64,000 nt of DNA from DATMNR01 sp963702765 (GTDB lineage Bacteria; Chloroflexota; Ktedonobacteria; Ktedonobacterales; Ktedonobacteraceae). The stretch covers positions 62,001 to 126,000 of the forward strand of contig CAVPEB010000054.1 in the NCBI GenBank assembly GCA_963702765.1, read 5' to 3'. Shown here piece after piece: positions 51,832 through 61,300 of this stretch; position 1 is the stretch's first letter; every line of letters begins with the position of its first letter. A program made the position numbers and the translations under genes. The notes beneath the pieces were generated by a model that worked only from the letters and a program-made list of their open reading frames with translations, was not told the DNA's origin and ran no database searches.

Positions 51832-53751
51832 ATGATTATCTTACTATTGGCTCTCATCGGTGCACTTATTGTTATGGCCATACTGAGTATTGGGCGACTC
51901 GCTTTTGGTCGACGCGAACTGTTCATCGCTCGAAGTTTTGCCAGATGGTTCTTAGGATACTTTGTCTTTAATTATTTCTTTTGCCTATTGATCCTCTATG
52001 TCTCTGAGCCCGCATTAACCGGCCCCTTTGGAGGCTGGCAATGGATACTGTTTCCGCTTGTCATCAGTAGCATCGCAAACCTTTTTGTGTTTGTTCGCCC
52101 ATTGCTAGGCTCATTAGAAGATGTAGCGGCTGCCAGCCAGGGAAGACGCTCTGGACGTAGCAGTCCCATCAACCTACCAACTGAGACTTCACGGGGTGTT
52201 ATTGCGGCGGGCATTTTTGGTTTGGTGGTAGCAGCCACTATCGGCATTGTCGTCGCGGGTCTTATTGTTGTCTTTACAACCTGGTTCGATACGAATGCTA
52301 AAGCGCTTGCAGCTATACCAAATGTAAAAGTGGAGACTGAAAACACTCCGTTGATAGCTACCGACCCCAATCATATCGTCCTGGTCAGCCAGAGCGTTGC
52401 CGCTTTCAAAGGACAACAGATACTTGGCTCCAACGGACAAAACCTCGGCTCTTCTTATAATATTGATCCTGCTAGCTATACACTGCAATCTATCAGCCAT
52501 CACCTCTATTATGTTGCCCCATTGACCTATAACAACATCTTTATCAACCTCTCTAATTCTTCCACCCCCGGTTTTGTGGTTGTTGATGCGGAAAATCCCA
52601 ATGCCCAACCCACATTGCATACCGCCCCGGATGACTCAATTGCCTACCTGCCTGGTGCAATCTTCAATCAAGATCTGATACGACATGTCTATCTGAGTGG
52701 CTATACCTATGCCAGGCTTGTTGATCCTACCCTGGAACTCGATGACAGCTTTCATCCATATTGGACGATATCTCTTATGCAGCCGACGCGTGGCTATACT
52801 GGCGATGTACTGAGCCAGGTGCTCATCGTGAATGCGCATACCGGAGCTATCACTGTATATCAGCCGAATAAAGTGCCGGTTTGGGTAGATCGCGTCATGC
52901 CATCCGACACAGTAACGCAATACCTGACATGGTGGGGATTATATCATGCTGCACCCTGGTTCAACCCTTCCGGAGCTGGTCAGCAATCACCTATCACTCC
53001 CCCCCAGTTACTCTACAACAATGTTGATCAACCTGTCTGGCTCATTCCAATGACTTCTTCATCTGCCAATGATAACTCCAGCACGGGCGTCTTCCTCTTC
53101 GATACGCACAAGAATGAGGCACACTTCTACCCGGAGGCAGCAGGGATTGGAATTGGTGACAATGTAGCGAACACCTTTCAATCCACTCGCGCCAATATAC
53201 TGAGGTACAATGTTGATAGTTTTCAATTGTACCAGATTTGCGGACAAGCCACCTGGGTTGCCATTTACAGCAGCAATAGCATTTTCCAGGATGTGGGTAT
53301 TCTTGATGCGAAAAATCTGAATGGCAGCAATGTGCAATTTGAAACCAACCTCGCGGCGGCTCTTAGTGACTACAAACTCTGGCTTACCCAACAAGGCATC
53401 CCTAATGCGTGTGTAAGCACAAACATTGGCGGAACGCAGCAAACTGTGACGGGGAAGGTTTTACGAATATCAGTGACCCAACAAAGTGGAAATACGATTT
53501 ACTACCTCCAGATCAGCGGGCAGAATGTCATCTTTACTGCGAACCTGGGTCTTTCACCCAAGTTGCCACTTGTACAACCGGGCGATACTGTCATAGGTAC
53601 TTTCTCGAGTACTTCGGTTTCGGCAGGACAGCCAGTGAATCTCAAAACCTTTGACGATTTGACAATTAAGCTGGGTGGGCTCTCTCCATCTACGCCAACC
53701 CCGGGGACTGGAACGCCCGTTGCAACGCCGACAGCATCGGCAACACCCTGA
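51832..53751 (+). CDS. Large membrane protein with extracytoplasmic domain, unknown function
   Basis: 639 residues. An N-terminal membrane region of about four helices (MIILLLALIGALIVMAILSI; then LGYFVFNYFFCLLILYV and others), a fifth helix near 130-155 (IFGLVVAATIGIVVAGLIVV), then about 400 residues outside the membrane rich in beta structure, and a Thr/Pro/Ala C-terminal tail (TPTPGTGTPVATPTASATP). It contains TGAITVYQPNKVP, which recalls PepSY-like signatures, but I do not recognise the family. ATG 51832 has CAGGAGA upstream. It stands alone between the channel gene and the reductase. Confidence 0.6.
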   Translation: MIILLLALIGALIVMAILSIGRLAFGRRELFIARSFARWFLGYFVFNYFFCLLILYVSEPALTGPFGGWQWILFPLVISSIANLFVFVRPLLGSLEDVAAASQGRRSGRSSPINLPTETSRGVIAAGIFGLVVAATIGIVVAGLIVVFTTWFDTNAKALAAIPNVKVETENTPLIATDPNHIVLVSQSVAAFKGQQILGSNGQNLGSSYNIDPASYTLQSISHHLYYVAPLTYNNIFINLSNSSTPGFVVVDAENPNAQPTLHTAPDDSIAYLPGAIFNQDLIRHVYLSGYTYARLVDPTLELDDSFHPYWTISLMQPTRGYTGDVLSQVLIVNAHTGAITVYQPNKVPVWVDRVMPSDTVTQYLTWWGLYHAAPWFNPSGAGQQSPITPPQLLYNNVDQPVWLIPMTSSSANDNSSTGVFLFDTHKNEAHFYPEAAGIGIGDNVANTFQSTRANILRYNVDSFQLYQICGQATWVAIYSSNSIFQDVGILDAKNLNGSNVQFETNLAAALSDYKLWLTQQGIPNACVSTNIGGTQQTVTGKVLRISVTQQSGNTIYYLQISGQNVIFTANLGLSPKLPLVQPGDTVIGTFSSTSVSAGQPVNLKTFDDLTIKLGGLSPSTPTPGTGTPVATPTASATP

Positions 53752-53914
53752 TGTTACTTACATTTTGACAACCGTTTTGCTGTGGTAAAATCATTTCTGA
53801 GAGGCACCTTGCACCTTCAAATGCATATGCCCAAATCCTACCCTCAGCCCCATCATGGCTGAAGAAGTTGAAGCCACATTGGTTACATGAATTGTGCAGA
53901 AAAGGAGACAAGAA

Positions 53915-55213
53915 ATGATATTTACTCAGCATCAAAAAGGCGATATCTATGATATCATCGTTGTCGGGGCAAGTTTTGCAGGCCTGAGTTTCGCGAGTGG
54001 AGCTGCGGCTCGTGGACTACATGTACTCGTTCTTGAAAAAGATGCCGAGATAGGCAATTTGGTACGGACTACTGGTATTCTTTTCAGCGATGTGCTGGAT
54101 GTAACCGATGTACCTACACGCTATCTGACGAACTCTGTGCGTCGCTTAAGCCTGCTGGCTCCGGACCAATCAGATCCGTTTGAGATTAGCTCCAAGGCCT
54201 ATCGCTATTACATGGTAGATGTGACAGGTATGCTACGATGGATGGCTGAGGAAGCACAAGAGCGTGGTGCCATTATTCGCCCGGGTGCGACCTTTCAGGA
54301 TGCATGCTGTGACGAGGATGGATTGATGCAGATCACTTTTAGCAGCTTTCCCGAAAACGAGACTTCTGGAACTATACCAGCAATACATGAGACTGTACGG
54401 GCACGTTTCCTGATTGGTGCTGATGGGCCTCGTTCACGAGTGGCACAACGAATGGATCTTGATCAGAACACGCATTTGTTAGCAGCCGCAGAATGGCTGG
54501 TAGATGGTGTATCTGTTGATCAAGAAAAGTTCTTCATGATCATGAATCACGATTTGGCTCCTGGCTATTGTATCTGGCTGGCGCCCCACGGCGAAACGGC
54601 TGCCTTAGGAGTGGCTGGCTATCAACGTAAGTTTAATCCAACCACCTCTCTTCGAATAGGGCAAAAACTCTTTGGTGAGACGATGGATTTGAGCCATATG
54701 CGTGTGATACTGCGCAAAGGTGGTTTGATTCCGATTGGTGGAAGATTGAAGCGAGTCTATCGTAACGACGCAAAAGGGCGAGCTCTATTGTTGGGTGACG
54801 CTGCCGGTCTATGTGGCGCTGCAACGGGTGGGGGTATCTACCCTGCGCTTATCAGTGGTCGACTGGCAGCACAGGCGGTAGCTAATGAAATTCTCAATCA
54901 TGTACCTGGGGCTATCGATACCTACTTACACGATTTATTGCATGCTGGGCGGCTAGGACAGCTCTTTCGGATTGAGGATTGGTTGCGCTGGGCATTAGAT
55001 CGTTTAGGCTCCAACACTGACCAGGCAACTTTCTTTGGACTTTTTGGCACCCAGAAGGGACATCAGGTACTCCAACGGGCGTTGCTCGAAACGCCCATCA
55101 TCAGCATGGATGGCAGCTATTTGAATATGCTTCGCACACTCCTTAGTCAAGACCCACACATCGCTGGCTCGCTGCTACGCATAGCTTGGCAGCGATTGAC
55201 TACGAGGTCATAG
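53915..55213 (+). CDS. Geranylgeranyl-reductase-like FAD oxidoreductase
   Basis: About 432 residues, GR2-type flavin monooxygenase/reductase. The FAD motif DIIVVGASFAGLSFASGAA is at the N-terminus; LIGADGPRSRVAQ (GD motif) and LLLGDAAGLCGAATGGGIYP (conserved GDAAG) follow. Members reduce isoprenoid chains of archaeal lipids, chlorophyll or menaquinone, or hydroxylate rings. No isoprenoid partner gene is adjacent, so the substrate is open. ATG 53915 is chosen because AAGGAGACAAGAA precedes it. Confidence 0.85.
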   Translation: MIFTQHQKGDIYDIIVVGASFAGLSFASGAAARGLHVLVLEKDAEIGNLVRTTGILFSDVLDVTDVPTRYLTNSVRRLSLLAPDQSDPFEISSKAYRYYMVDVTGMLRWMAEEAQERGAIIRPGATFQDACCDEDGLMQITFSSFPENETSGTIPAIHETVRARFLIGADGPRSRVAQRMDLDQNTHLLAAAEWLVDGVSVDQEKFFMIMNHDLAPGYCIWLAPHGETAALGVAGYQRKFNPTTSLRIGQKLFGETMDLSHMRVILRKGGLIPIGGRLKRVYRNDAKGRALLLGDAAGLCGAATGGGIYPALISGRLAAQAVANEILNHVPGAIDTYLHDLLHAGRLGQLFRIEDWLRWALDRLGSNTDQATFFGLFGTQKGHQVLQRALLETPIISMDGSYLNMLRTLLSQDPHIAGSLLRIAWQRLTTRS

Positions 55214-55446
55214 AAAAGCTGATTTTGAGGGATGGTCAAATCGGTTCCGCCGCTGTGCGCAACAAGCCTTTCTTGTATGAGTATATGGGTTGTTGCACAC
55301 CTGCGGCGCGCAGAAAACCTGCAAATATAGACTTTTGAGAAAACTCTGCGGATCGCATTCAATCCCCCTATGCAAACATCGCAGAACATGTTATCATTCT
55401 GCCAGCGAACGTAAGTTAAGCCAGTGCGCTGAAAGGAAGGGAACGC

Positions 55447-55840
55447 ATGGCTCATTACTTTACACGCGAAGAAGCTGAAATCCTTATTACCCCAGATATC
55501 AAGTGTGCTCCTTCAGATTCAGGATCATCGCAAAGTTATGCAACAAAAGGAAGAGGAGCTTAGCGCTCTTCATGCGCAGGCAATGGGTAATGGACATCAC
55601 CTACACGTGCGTATCAACAAACTTCAGAAAGAATTGGCGGAGCTCATTCAGACCATGCAAGAAATGGTTGCTGAACTCAGTAGCTTTGGTTGTGAATTGA
55701 AAGATCCCTCCATCGGATTAATTGATTTCCTCAGCATGCGCAATGGACGCGAGATTTATCTATGTTGGCACTTAGGTGAAGAGCATATCAACTTCTGGCA
55801 CTATCCTGATGCAGGTTTTGCTGGACGCCAGCCACTCTAA
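55447..55840 (+). pseudogene. DUF2203 protein with +1 frameshift
   Basis: The joined reading gives a complete DUF2203 protein: MAHYFTREEAEILITPDI, then LLQIQDHRKV, GNGHHLHVRINKLQKELAEL, GCELKDPSIGLIDFLSMRNG and the family ending YLCWHLGEEHINFWHYPDAG. ATG 55447 has AAGGAAGGG upstream, whereas the visible frame would start only at 55505 with no site. One extra base near 55501-55507 (ATC-A-AGT) separates the frames. The role of DUF2203 is unknown. The stop is 3 bases before the prmC start codon, so prmC is translated close behind it. Confidence 0.78.
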
Positions 55841-55843
55841 ATT

Positions 55844-56710
55844 ATGGCCACAATCCACCAGGCATTAGAACAAGCAACTATATCCCTTGCACAAACAGAC
55901 CAGGCTGATGCTAGGTTTGATGCACAGGTATTGTTGAGCCATATTTTGCACATCGGGCGCAGCTTCTTGTATGCATATCCTGAACACAAGCTTACCTCTG
56001 AACAAGAACAACAATATCAAGCTCTCATAGAGCGACGTTCGCGAGGTGAGCCAGTAGCATATCTCATTGGCCATAAAGAGTTTTACGGACTTGATTTCCT
56101 CGTTGATAAACGTGTCTTAATTCCCCGACCGGAAACAGAATTACTGGTTGAAGCGGCGCTCAACGCCTGTAGGAAAATGTTTGAAGCTGGACGCATGCCA
56201 ATTTTTGTCGACATCGGCACTGGTAGCGGTGCTATTCCGGTGACCTTAGCAGTTTTGGAGCCACGTCTTCCTTACCTCTATGCAAGCGATATCTCGGCTG
56301 ATGCGCTTGACGTGGCTTATCTTAATTGCCAACAACATCATGTTGAAGATCGCGTACGACTTTTGTATGGTGACCTTCTGATGTCTTTACCTGAACCCGT
56401 CGATATACTTACGGCCAATTTGCCTTATATAGGCACAGATGAGTTGGAGGAGATACCTCACGACGTTCGCGCCTATGAACCACATCTTGCACTATTCAGC
56501 GGCCCACTTGGGCTAGATCTGATGCTCCGCTTTTTTCAAGAATTACAGCACTCGCAGAAACTGAAAGAAGGAGCAGTCTTGTTTTTAGAAATCGGATATC
56601 GACAACACGAGTCGCTTTCATCAATACTTCAGGAAATCTGGCCGCAGGCAATCCTGACTTTCACGAAGGACTTTGCAGGTTGGAACCGTGTGTTACAGGT
56701 AACGCTCTAA
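55844..56710 (+). CDS. prmC: Peptide chain release factor glutamine methyltransferase
   Basis: 288 residues, HemK/PrmC. It methylates the Gln of the GGQ motif in release factors 1 and 2 with SAM. N-terminal helical substrate-binding domain (about 1-80), the PRPETE motif (RVLIPRPETELLVEAAL), SAM site DIGTGSGAIPV, and LTANLPYIG, where the usual NPPY is NLPY. I recall NLPY from Chloroflexota PrmC proteins, so I do not treat it as inactivating. It starts 3 bases after the DUF2203 stop with almost no ribosome site of its own (overlapping/coupled translation likely). Confidence 0.9.
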   Translation: MATIHQALEQATISLAQTDQADARFDAQVLLSHILHIGRSFLYAYPEHKLTSEQEQQYQALIERRSRGEPVAYLIGHKEFYGLDFLVDKRVLIPRPETELLVEAALNACRKMFEAGRMPIFVDIGTGSGAIPVTLAVLEPRLPYLYASDISADALDVAYLNCQQHHVEDRVRLLYGDLLMSLPEPVDILTANLPYIGTDELEEIPHDVRAYEPHLALFSGPLGLDLMLRFFQELQHSQKLKEGAVLFLEIGYRQHESLSSILQEIWPQAILTFTKDFAGWNRVLQVTL

Positions 56711-56952
56711 ATCGTATAAAGTAGAAAGAGATTAACAAACACGTTTTCTTAACTTAGAATGCAATATTTAATGCATTCAAGTACGATGTTGATGTCCTGT
56801 AGAGACGCATTGGGTGTGGATGATCGGTGGGGCGCTTGGGCCGTCCTGACTCGGGTTTTGCTTAAGACGACGCATGCAAAACCTCTATGTTTAGCCTCTT
56901 TACAAGAGGAAAAGGATGCATTAATCTACACAAGTAGGGAGAGTTGTTTGTA

Positions 56953-58311
56953 ATGCTTGAGCGATGTCTCGGACATATTCGGCTGTTATTACTTGTTCCC
57001 ATCAAACTTCCTGACGCCATCACTTTGTTGATCGGTGGCGTGACTGCCTTTCTACTCGCCTTTCTACTCACTTTTTTTGTCAAAGCGTACTGTTACAAGA
57101 TGGGATGGCTCGACAAGCCGGCTGCGCGCAGAGTCCATACAAAAGCTGTTCCCCGATTAGGTGGCGTTGCTATCTACCTGGCTTTCGTCATTGCATCTTT
57201 GTTTTTTTATACTCCTGGCCCAAATCTCAATGCACATGCTAACGAACTCACAATTTACTGGTTACTGGTTGTTGCAGGGGCCTTGCTTGTGATTGTTCAT
57301 GCCTATGACGATATATTAGGACTTGGTCCCTGGCCTAAACTCATTGCTCAGACATTGGCGGTAATTATTATTCTTGGTCCATGGATTGATGGAACGTTCC
57401 ATGGTATCCTCCTCTTCACTTTTAATAACCCTTTTGGCGTTGATCATATTACTGCAAATTTGCCATGGTATCGCGAACCTACGCTCTTTCTAGTCGTTCA
57501 CAACAGCGACATTGCACTTGCCGCTATTCCTGCCATTTTGTTTACCTGGTTTTGGACTGTTGGGATGATGAATACGGTTAATTGGATCGATGGGATGGAT
57601 GGGTTAGCTACCGGGGTTGTAGGCATAACCGCACTTTTTATCACAATTATTAGCTTCATGCTTCACCAGTATAGCATTGCAGTGCTCTCGGCCATTTTTA
57701 CTGGTGCTGTCTTTGGCTTCCTACCCCATAACTGGAATCCGGCAAAAATTTTTATGGGGGATACTGGCTCGATGTTTTTAGGTCTTGCGCTTGCTGTTCT
57801 TTCGATTATGGGGGGAGCAAAACTTGCACTTGCCTTGATGGTACTCGGAGTGCCTATTTTGGATGTTGCTTTAGTGATCATAAACCGCATTCGACGAGGC
57901 CAATCACCACTACATTACGATAAAACCCATCTTCATCACAGATTGATGGCGATGGGTTTGAGTGTCAAACAAATTTGTTACCTGTTCTACGGGGTTGCGA
58001 TCATTTTCGGCTTATTGGCTCTCAGTTTCTCTGGCGTGCATGCTGCACACTTTTACAAATTTGTTGGCATCGTACTTGTAATATGCACAATGTTTGGATT
58101 AATTATTTGGGTTGATTACCGCCAGCGTTTGCGTGGTGTTCCAATCAAATTGGGCGGTCCTGATCCCTCACCGCATGATACTGAAGGGCAATTCTCAAAC
58201 AATTCAGTTCCAGATAACGCACAGGAAGAGCCGTCTGAGTCCAAAGCTCAAGCTAACCCGCCGCAATCTCACTCGACTGATGAGCAAGTGCGAACTCCGC
58301 TTCTTCAGTAA
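56953..58311 (+). CDS. MraY/WecA/TagO-type polyprenyl-phosphate GlcNAc-1-P transferase
   Basis: About 452 residues with ~10-11 membrane helices. It links GlcNAc-1-P (or MurNAc-pentapeptide) to undecaprenyl-P for teichoic-acid, LPS or peptidoglycan chains. Active-site motifs: HAYDDILGLGPWPKL (catalytic Asp-Asp), NTVNWIDGMDGLATG, MGDTGSMFLGLAL and LHHRLMAMG. The last ~60 residues are a soluble tail with Ser/Pro. ATG 56953 has GGGAGAG eleven bases upstream. WecA/TagO is likelier than MraY, since no mur cluster is here. The 3' end overlaps uvrA by 59 bases (convergent). Confidence 0.88.
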   Translation: MLERCLGHIRLLLLVPIKLPDAITLLIGGVTAFLLAFLLTFFVKAYCYKMGWLDKPAARRVHTKAVPRLGGVAIYLAFVIASLFFYTPGPNLNAHANELTIYWLLVVAGALLVIVHAYDDILGLGPWPKLIAQTLAVIIILGPWIDGTFHGILLFTFNNPFGVDHITANLPWYREPTLFLVVHNSDIALAAIPAILFTWFWTVGMMNTVNWIDGMDGLATGVVGITALFITIISFMLHQYSIAVLSAIFTGAVFGFLPHNWNPAKIFMGDTGSMFLGLALAVLSIMGGAKLALALMVLGVPILDVALVIINRIRRGQSPLHYDKTHLHHRLMAMGLSVKQICYLFYGVAIIFGLLALSFSGVHAAHFYKFVGIVLVICTMFGLIIWVDYRQRLRGVPIKLGGPDPSPHDTEGQFSNNSVPDNAQEEPSESKAQANPPQSHSTDEQVRTPLLQ

Positions 58312-61300
58312 ACATTCTTTTCAGATAGTATCCTGTAAACGATCGCTCATTCTCTGCAACGTCCTCTGGCGTTCCTTCCGCGATTACCTCTCCACCAGCG
58401 TCTCCACCTTCTGGCCCTAGATCTATAATCCAATCAGCGCTTTTAATGATTTCCAGATTATGCTCGATCACTACAATCGAATTACCTGCATCAACAAGTC
58501 GTTGTAATACCTCAAGCAAACGATCGACATCAGCGAAGTGCAACCCTGTTGTTGGTTCATCAAGGATATACATCGTACGTCCCGTAGCTCGCCGAGAAAG
58601 CTCGGTTGCCAGTTTGACACGTTGTGCTTCACCACCCGATAGCGTTGTAGCAGGCTGTCCCAGGCGCATATAACCCAGACCTACATCATTTAGGGTTTTC
58701 ATCTTATTGTATATGGAGGGCACATTCGCGAAAAAGCTCATCGCTTCTTCGATTGTCATATCCAGCACGTCGGCGATGTTTTTGCCTTTGTAATGAATTT
58801 CCAGCGCTTCTCGATTGTAGCGTTTCCCTTTACATACTTCGCAAGGCACATACACATCCGGCAAGAAGTTCATCTCGATTTTAACAATACCTTCGCCTTT
58901 GCAGGCTTCACAACGTCCCCCTTTGACATTGAACGAGAATCGACCTGGCATGTAGCCACGAATTCGTGACTCGGGCACCTGTGCGAAGAGTTCGCGAATG
59001 CCTGTAAATGCATTCGTGTAGGTAGCAGGATTTGAGCGAGGTGTGCGTCCAATGGGCGATTGGTCAATATCAATGACTTTGTCAAGAAACTCTATGCCCT
59101 CGATTGAATCATGCGCTCCTGGTTTGTCATGCGCGCGATGTAGCGTATGGGCCAGTTTGCGGTACATGATATCAGTAATTAGCGTACTCTTCCCAGACCC
59201 TGAAACTCCTGTAATCACGACAAACTTCCCAAGTGGAATATCAACCGCAACATTTTTGAGATTATTCTCGCGTGCGCCTGTAATTCGTAGAGATCTTCCA
59301 TTCCCTTCCCGACGAGTTGTTGGTAGTGGAATGCGCTTGCGTCTGGATAGATAGTCACCAGTGAGAGAATTCAAATTGGCAACTATATCTGCAAAAGTGC
59401 CCTCTGCGACAACCCAACCGCCATGTTCTCCAGCCCCTGGCCCAATATCGATAATGTGATTGGCAGCACGCATGGTATCTTCGTCATGCTCAACCACCAA
59501 CAGCGTGTTACCAATGTTTCGTAATCGCTCCAGAGTTTTGATCAAACGTGCATTGTCACGTTGGTGCAGGCCAATGCTCGGTTCGTCGAGTATGTAGAGT
59601 ACTCCCATAAGACCCGAGCCAATCTGCGTCGCCAGCCGAATGCGTTGTGCTTCTCCACCCGAAAGACTTGCAGCTGCTCGATCAAGACTCAAATAGTCCA
59701 GGCCAACATCCACCAGAAATTGTAGCCGTGAACGGATCTCTTTGAATATCTGCCGCGCAATAAAGCCTTCACGTTCTGTAAGAGAGGCAGAAACCAACGG
59801 ACCGTGAGTATCAATTGGTGTGAGTGGATCAGGTACGCCTGGGGCATCATTGCCATTTTTCTTCTTGCCATTCCCGTTACTCTTTGGCGCAATAGTTATT
59901 ACCGCCTGGCTAACATATTCTGAAGTGCTATTCTCTAGCTCCTGGAAGAAACGTTGAGCCATCACAATCGAGAGACGAGTAACCTGCACAATATTGCGCC
60001 CACCGACAGTTACACCCAAAGCTTCTGGCTTGAGCCTTGCTCCATGGCATTCGGGGCAGACCCTTGCCGACATATAGCCCTCAATTTCTTCTCGGACACC
60101 TTCGCTATCGGTCTGTTTGTAACGTCGATCCAGGCCTGTGATAACCCCTTCGAAGTTAACACTATACGTGCGCGTGCGACCATGCTGCGGTGTATAGCGA
60201 ATCGTCAGTTGTTCTGGTGTACCGTAGAGTACCTTTTGGCGTTGTTCTTCCGTCAGGCTCTTCCAGGGGGTATCAAGACTGAAGTTATAAGCTTTTGCCA
60301 GTGCTTCCAAAATCGCAGCATGCCACTGGCTTCCATTGATCACTTTGCTCCAGGGTACAATCGCTCCCTCTGCCAGGCTCAATTCAGGGTGAGTTACTAT
60401 TAACTCAGGATCGATTACCTGCTGTGTTCCCAGACCAGTGCAAGTTGGGCAAGCGCCATGTGGGCTGTTAAAGCTAAAGGTGCGAGGCGCGATCTCTGGT
60501 AAACTGATTCCATCGTAGACACAGGCAAAGTTCTCGGAAAACAAGATCTCTTCACCATCAACAATCGAAACCAGCACAACACCACCGCCAAGTTTCAATG
60601 TTGTCTCGAGCGATTCAGTGACACGTTGTCGTAATGATGAATCGACCTGCTCCCGTCGGCCCTCTACTGGCTCTATCCTACCTATATCTTCTCTCTCAGC
60701 ATTTACATCATAAAGCGCAGGGCGCTCTGCGACCTCCCTGTAGGGGCGCAATTCATTGCGTCCTGATTCAACTTGCTGATAGTGCCCATCTCCGAAAGCA
60801 GATGCCCTTTGCTCTTTACGTATCACAAGGCGATCAACAACCACTTCAATCGTATGTTTTTTCTGCTTATCCAGTTCGAGCACTTCGCTCAAATCGTATA
60901 TCTTGCCGTCCACACGTATACGTACATAACCTGAACGTCGCATATCCTCAAAGATACTTTTATACTCACCTTTGCGTCCTGAAACAAGCGGAGCTAGCAG
61001 CATGATGCGTGAGCCTTCCGGCAAATTGAGAACGGCATCGACAATTTGCTGTACAGTCTGCCGGCTTACCTCGCGTCCACAGATCGGGCAATGTGGATGT
61101 CCAATACGTGCGTAAAGCAGGCGCATATAATCGTAAATCTCGGTAACAGTGCCCACAGTCGAACGAGGGTTGTGCGAAGTCCCTTTCTGATCAATAGATA
61201 TAGCTGGTGAGAGACCATCAATATGATCAACATCAGGCTTCTCCATTTTATCAAGAAATTGCCGCGCATAAGCCGACAATGATTCAACATAACGTCGCTG

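Noticed and set aside
56396..56440. NLPY instead of NPPY as a broken PrmC active site
   Set aside because: I recall NLPY from other PrmC proteins of this phylum, and the rest of the enzyme is intact.
56711..56952. Small RNA or gene between prmC and the WecA-type gene
   Set aside because: No convincing structure, promoter or open frame; the short 64-codon frame has no family likeness.
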